The translations under genes were made by a program, and so were the position numbers. The notes beneath the pieces were generated by a model. It was not told where the DNA came from and ran no database searches. It saw only the letters and a list, made by a program, of their open reading frames with translations. From CAYFFV01 sp964342695 (GTDB lineage Bacteria; Acidobacteriota; Vicinamibacteria; Vicinamibacterales; UBA8438): 55,167 bases of DNA. Positions within the stretch are counted from its first letter, which is position 1, and every line of letters begins with the position of its first letter. This document shows, one piece after another, positions 52,843 to 55,167 of this stretch. The stretch spans positions 1 to 55,167 of the forward strand of contig CAYFFV010000015.1 in the NCBI GenBank assembly GCA_964342695.1, written 5' to 3'.

Positions 52843-54042
52843 ATGTTTGTGTCAGCAATTATCGCAGCTGGAGGGCGTGGCGAGCGGCTTGGCGGCGATA
52901 CTTTTAAGCAGTTGCTAAAGCTGAATGGGAGTACCATTCTTGAATTAAGTATCAAGTCATTTGATAAAAGTGCCTGCATTAATGAGATAGTCGTTGTGTT
53001 GCCCGATGACCTGTTTAAGTCTCCGCCGGATTGTCTCAAGTCAATTAATACCACTATCCGAGTCGTCAAAGGGGGCAGAAAAAGACATGATTCGGTTAAG
53101 GCTGGTCTCGACGTGGTTTCCGAGAAAAGTGATGTTGTTGTTATTCACGATGCTGCCAGACCATTTTGTACTACTGATTTAATTGAGAAAACGGTTAAAG
53201 CGGCGGCGATGTCTGGAGCGGCAATCGCCGCAGTGCCTGTCGTCGATACAGTTAAGCAGGTTAACCAGAGAGAACAAGTCACGGTGATAGGGGCGACGTT
53301 GAATCGTGACGAGATAGTTTTGGCGCAGACGCCGCAGGCATTTCGTATGAGCGTTATTCTTGATGCGATGGCACAAGACAAAGGTAAGCGAGAAATCTCA
53401 GATGAAGCTGCTCTCGTTGAGCGTTCCGGGCATGAAGTTCACATTGTTCCTGGGGATCCTCGCAACATAAAGATAACTACTGTTTCGGATTTACGAAGAG
53501 CAAAAGAAATGAGCGAATCAAGAGATGGTGAATGTTTTCCTGCTATTCGTGTTGGAGTGGGTTACGATTTGCACCGTTTGGTGACTGGTCGGAGACTTGT
53601 TCTGGGTGGTGTTGAAATCCCAAGTCATGTTGGCCTTTTAGGGCACTCAGACGCAGATGCTGTGTGTCATGCTGTTGCTGATGCTATTTTGGGCGCTGCT
53701 AACACTGGGGATATTGGGAAAATGTTCCCGGATGATGATCGCAAGTGGAAGGACGCATCGAGTATTAAATTGCTACAAGAAATTAAAGTTTTGATATCCG
53801 AGCAAGGCTTCGAAGTGGGTAATATTGATATTGTCGTTATTGCGGAACAGCCGAAAATTAGTTCATTTTCTGATGCTATAAAAAAATGTGTCTCTGAAGC
53901 ACTTTCGATAAAACCATTTCAGTTGTCGATAAAAGGGAAGACCAACGAAGGTGTTGATGCTGTTGGTCGAGGAGAAGCGATTGCTGTTCATGCGATTGCT
54001 TCCCTGATTTGTCGACGTGGACGATCGGGTAACGAAGGATGA
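52843..54042 (+). CDS. ispDF: Bifunctional IspD-IspF enzyme of the MEP pathway
   Basis: The 399-residue fusion has IspD (residues 1-225; IIAAGGRGERLGGDTFKQ, VVIHDAARPF, AQTPQAFR), which makes CDP-methylerythritol. IspF follows (about 232-392; VGVGYDLHRL with the zinc site D-x-H, LLGHSDADAVCHAVADAILG, KTNEGVDAVGRGEAIAVHA) and forms the cyclodiphosphate. Both active sites look intact. IspE, which acts between the two, is encoded at 43.3 kb. The fusion is known in several proteobacteria and other groups. It overlaps rlmB by 4 nt. Confidence 0.94.
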   Translation: MFVSAIIAAGGRGERLGGDTFKQLLKLNGSTILELSIKSFDKSACINEIVVVLPDDLFKSPPDCLKSINTTIRVVKGGRKRHDSVKAGLDVVSEKSDVVVIHDAARPFCTTDLIEKTVKAAAMSGAAIAAVPVVDTVKQVNQREQVTVIGATLNRDEIVLAQTPQAFRMSVILDAMAQDKGKREISDEAALVERSGHEVHIVPGDPRNIKITTVSDLRRAKEMSESRDGECFPAIRVGVGYDLHRLVTGRRLVLGGVEIPSHVGLLGHSDADAVCHAVADAILGAANTGDIGKMFPDDDRKWKDASSIKLLQEIKVLISEQGFEVGNIDIVVIAEQPKISSFSDAIKKCVSEALSIKPFQLSIKGKTNEGVDAVGRGEAIAVHAIASLICRRGRSGNEG

Positions 54043-54758
54043 TCGTCGATGGTATAAATGCTGTTGCCGAAGCGTTGCGTTCTGGTGTCGTATCAGAGAT
54101 CTGGATACGAAGAGATGCGGGTAGACGTGTTGACCAGGTTATAGAACGCGCACGTCGTGAAAACATTCTTGTACACAGTCTTGATTTGCAAGAAATTGAG
54201 CGTATCTTGGGACGTCAAGTTCACCAAGGTGTGGCCGCAGATGTTTTGGACACCCAACCTGGGTCTCTTGAAGATTTATGTCGAAACCTTTCTGATAACC
54301 CACTTTTACTCGTTCTCGACGGAATTGAGGATCCAATGAATTTTGGAGCAATCGCTCGTTCCGCGGAGGCTGCTGGCGTTGATGCACTGATTTTTCAAAC
54401 TCGACGATCGGCTCAAATTAACGGTGTTTCAAATAAGGCGTCTGCAGGTGCTTTGATGCACTTAAGATTAGTTAGCGTCACTAACATTAGCCGGGCGCTG
54501 GATGAGCTAAAAAAAAATGGTGTTTGGACGGTTGGTTTGGATAGTAATGCGCAAAGAACTTTTGACAGCTTAGATTTGATGCAGCCTACGGCTTTTGTTC
54601 TGGGAAGCGAAGGCCATGGTTTGAGGCGTTTGGTTCGTGAAAGATGTGACTGGCTCGCATCAATTCCTATGAGTGGAAAAATTTCTAGCCTAAATGTTTC
54701 GGTTGCAGCTGGAGTTGCCCTGTTTGAGGCGGCTCGGCAACGAAGAATCAGGAATTGA
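54039..54758 (+). CDS. rlmB: TrmH-family 23S rRNA (guanosine-2'-O) methyltransferase
   Basis: This SPOUT enzyme methylates 23S rRNA, in E. coli at G2251. The 239-residue protein has a short L30e-like substrate domain (DGINAVAEALRSGVVSEIWI) and the knotted SAM domain with LDGIEDPMNFGAIARSAEAAG, VLGSEGHGLRRLVRERC and PMSGKISSLNVSVAAGVALFE. These are the three SpoU/TrmH motifs. Its ATG overlaps the ispDF stop by 4 nt. RlmB is the most likely member, but another TrmH-type target is possible. Confidence 0.88.
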   Translation: MIVDGINAVAEALRSGVVSEIWIRRDAGRRVDQVIERARRENILVHSLDLQEIERILGRQVHQGVAADVLDTQPGSLEDLCRNLSDNPLLLVLDGIEDPMNFGAIARSAEAAGVDALIFQTRRSAQINGVSNKASAGALMHLRLVSVTNISRALDELKKNGVWTVGLDSNAQRTFDSLDLMQPTAFVLGSEGHGLRRLVRERCDWLASIPMSGKISSLNVSVAAGVALFEAARQRRIRN

Positions 54759-54884
54759 TTCTGGAGAACTGAGTAATTTTAGGAGAAGATTTACTTTATT
54801 TCTGGTTTTAGGGTAAAAGCGGTTATTTTTGGAGGTGAAGATTACTTTATGGTTTAAAGTATGCTAGCATAACTGATTTGTCCG

Positions 54885-54961
54885 GCTGGCGTAGCTCAGT
54901 CCGGTAGAGCAGCTGATTTGTAATCAGCAGGTCGGGGGTTCAAATCCCTTCGCCAGCTCCA
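54885..54961 (+). tRNA. tRNA-Thr (TGT)
   Basis: A full cloverleaf: acceptor GCTGGCG (54885-54891) pairs with CGCCAGC (54951-54957), the discriminator is T54958 and CCA is encoded at 54959-54961. The anticodon loop TTTGTAA gives TGT. The T arm is GGGGGTTCAAATCCC. A palindrome TATGCTAGCATA (54860-54871) just upstream could include the -10 box. The Thr-Tyr order commonly precedes tuf and nusG-type operons. Confidence 0.95.
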
Positions 54962-55115
54962 GAAACGGCGAAGTGCAGTCATTAGATTCGGTGCCATCCA
55001 GAATGATAAGCAAGTTGTTGTAGGTTATTTGAGAATAGTGTTGTCAGCGGCCGGTCAACCTCCCGCTGGGGATTATTGAACGTCAAAAGAGACGTTTATA
55101 TGGTTAAAGGAGTTT

Positions 55116-55167
55116 GGCGAGGTTGCGGAGCGGTCAAACGCAACAGACTGTAAATCTGTCGCCCTAG
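55116..55167 (+). tRNA. tRNA-Tyr (GTA), 5' part only
   Basis: The sequence starts with GGCGAGG, has a D arm with GCGGAGCGGTCAAACGC and the anticodon stem-loop CAGACTGTAAATCTG with anticodon GTA. The long variable arm, T arm and 3' acceptor lie beyond the window end. A small hairpin AACGTC/GACGTT (55079-55096) lies 20 bases upstream. Confidence 0.9.

Noticed and set aside
54860..54871. Perfect palindrome TATGCTAGCATA as an operator
   Set aside because: Its place just before tRNA-Thr and likeness to a -10 box make a promoter element the simpler reading; no matching second copy was seen.

Overview
The window is a continuous, gene-dense piece of a Gram-negative bacterial chromosome of moderate, slightly AT-rich composition. 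It has no insertion sequences, phage genes or CRISPR arrays. A double-membrane envelope is indicated by a heptose-bisphosphate phosphatase (GmhB), a LolB-like lipoprotein, an O-antigen ligase-type protein and a very large glycosyltransferase locus. A complete Na+-translocating NADH:quinone reductase operon suggests a sodium-using, perhaps marine, organism. Gene orders such as lolB-like/ispE/tRNA-Gln/prs/rplY/pth/rpsF/rpsR/rplI/dnaB/alr/radA resemble those of Acidobacteriota and the former deltaproteobacteria. I cannot assign a phylum with certainty from the sequence alone.

Layout. (1) 1-4913: the 3' part of tRNA-Asp, then a forward housekeeping run gmhB, holB, ricT, pdxA, smpB and an rfbD-like gene, the last three translationally coupled. 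(2) 4940-27804: a surface-glycan region of about 23 kb. It starts with a lone reversed LhgO-type oxidase. Four blocks follow. The first (forward) holds a nucleotide-sugar dehydrogenase, a GDP-mannose 4,6-dehydratase and a UPF0104-type membrane protein. The second (reverse) holds a glycosyltransferase, thiS, thiG and a coiled-coil methyltransferase. The third (forward) holds five GT4 enzymes and one polytopic membrane protein, mostly with 4-nt overlaps. The fourth (reverse) holds GT4, GT2, GT2, GT4 and an 851-residue GT-C-like membrane protein. No Wzx flippase, ABC exporter or initiating sugar-phosphate transferase is visible. (3) 27805-35229: a leader with a clear intrinsic terminator, then nqrABCDEF, apbE and a very small nqrM, which together give the enzyme, its flavinylation factor and its iron-site maturation factor. 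(4) 35294-40340: selA (reverse), an unrecognised 138-140-residue protein, purH, then an O-antigen ligase-like gene and a Trm112-type gene (reverse). (5) 40442-55167: a TPR protein, a LolB-like lipoprotein, ispE, tRNA-Gln, prs, rplY, pth, a candidate S6:S18 leader, rpsF, rpsR, rplI, dnaB, alr, radA, plsC, an ispDF fusion, rlmB, tRNA-Thr and the 5' part of tRNA-Tyr.

Points that stand out: the terminator hairpin placed upstream of, not after, the nqr operon; seven exact codon-aligned 9-bp repeats in rpsR; thiS-thiG inside a glycan operon; a full-length selA without selB or tRNA-Sec nearby; a methyltransferase with a long coiled coil that could be a glycan chain terminator; and a many-glycosyltransferase locus with no visible exporter. 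No wholly new defence-type or mobile system was found. The glycan locus and the nqr leader are the best candidates for undescribed biology.
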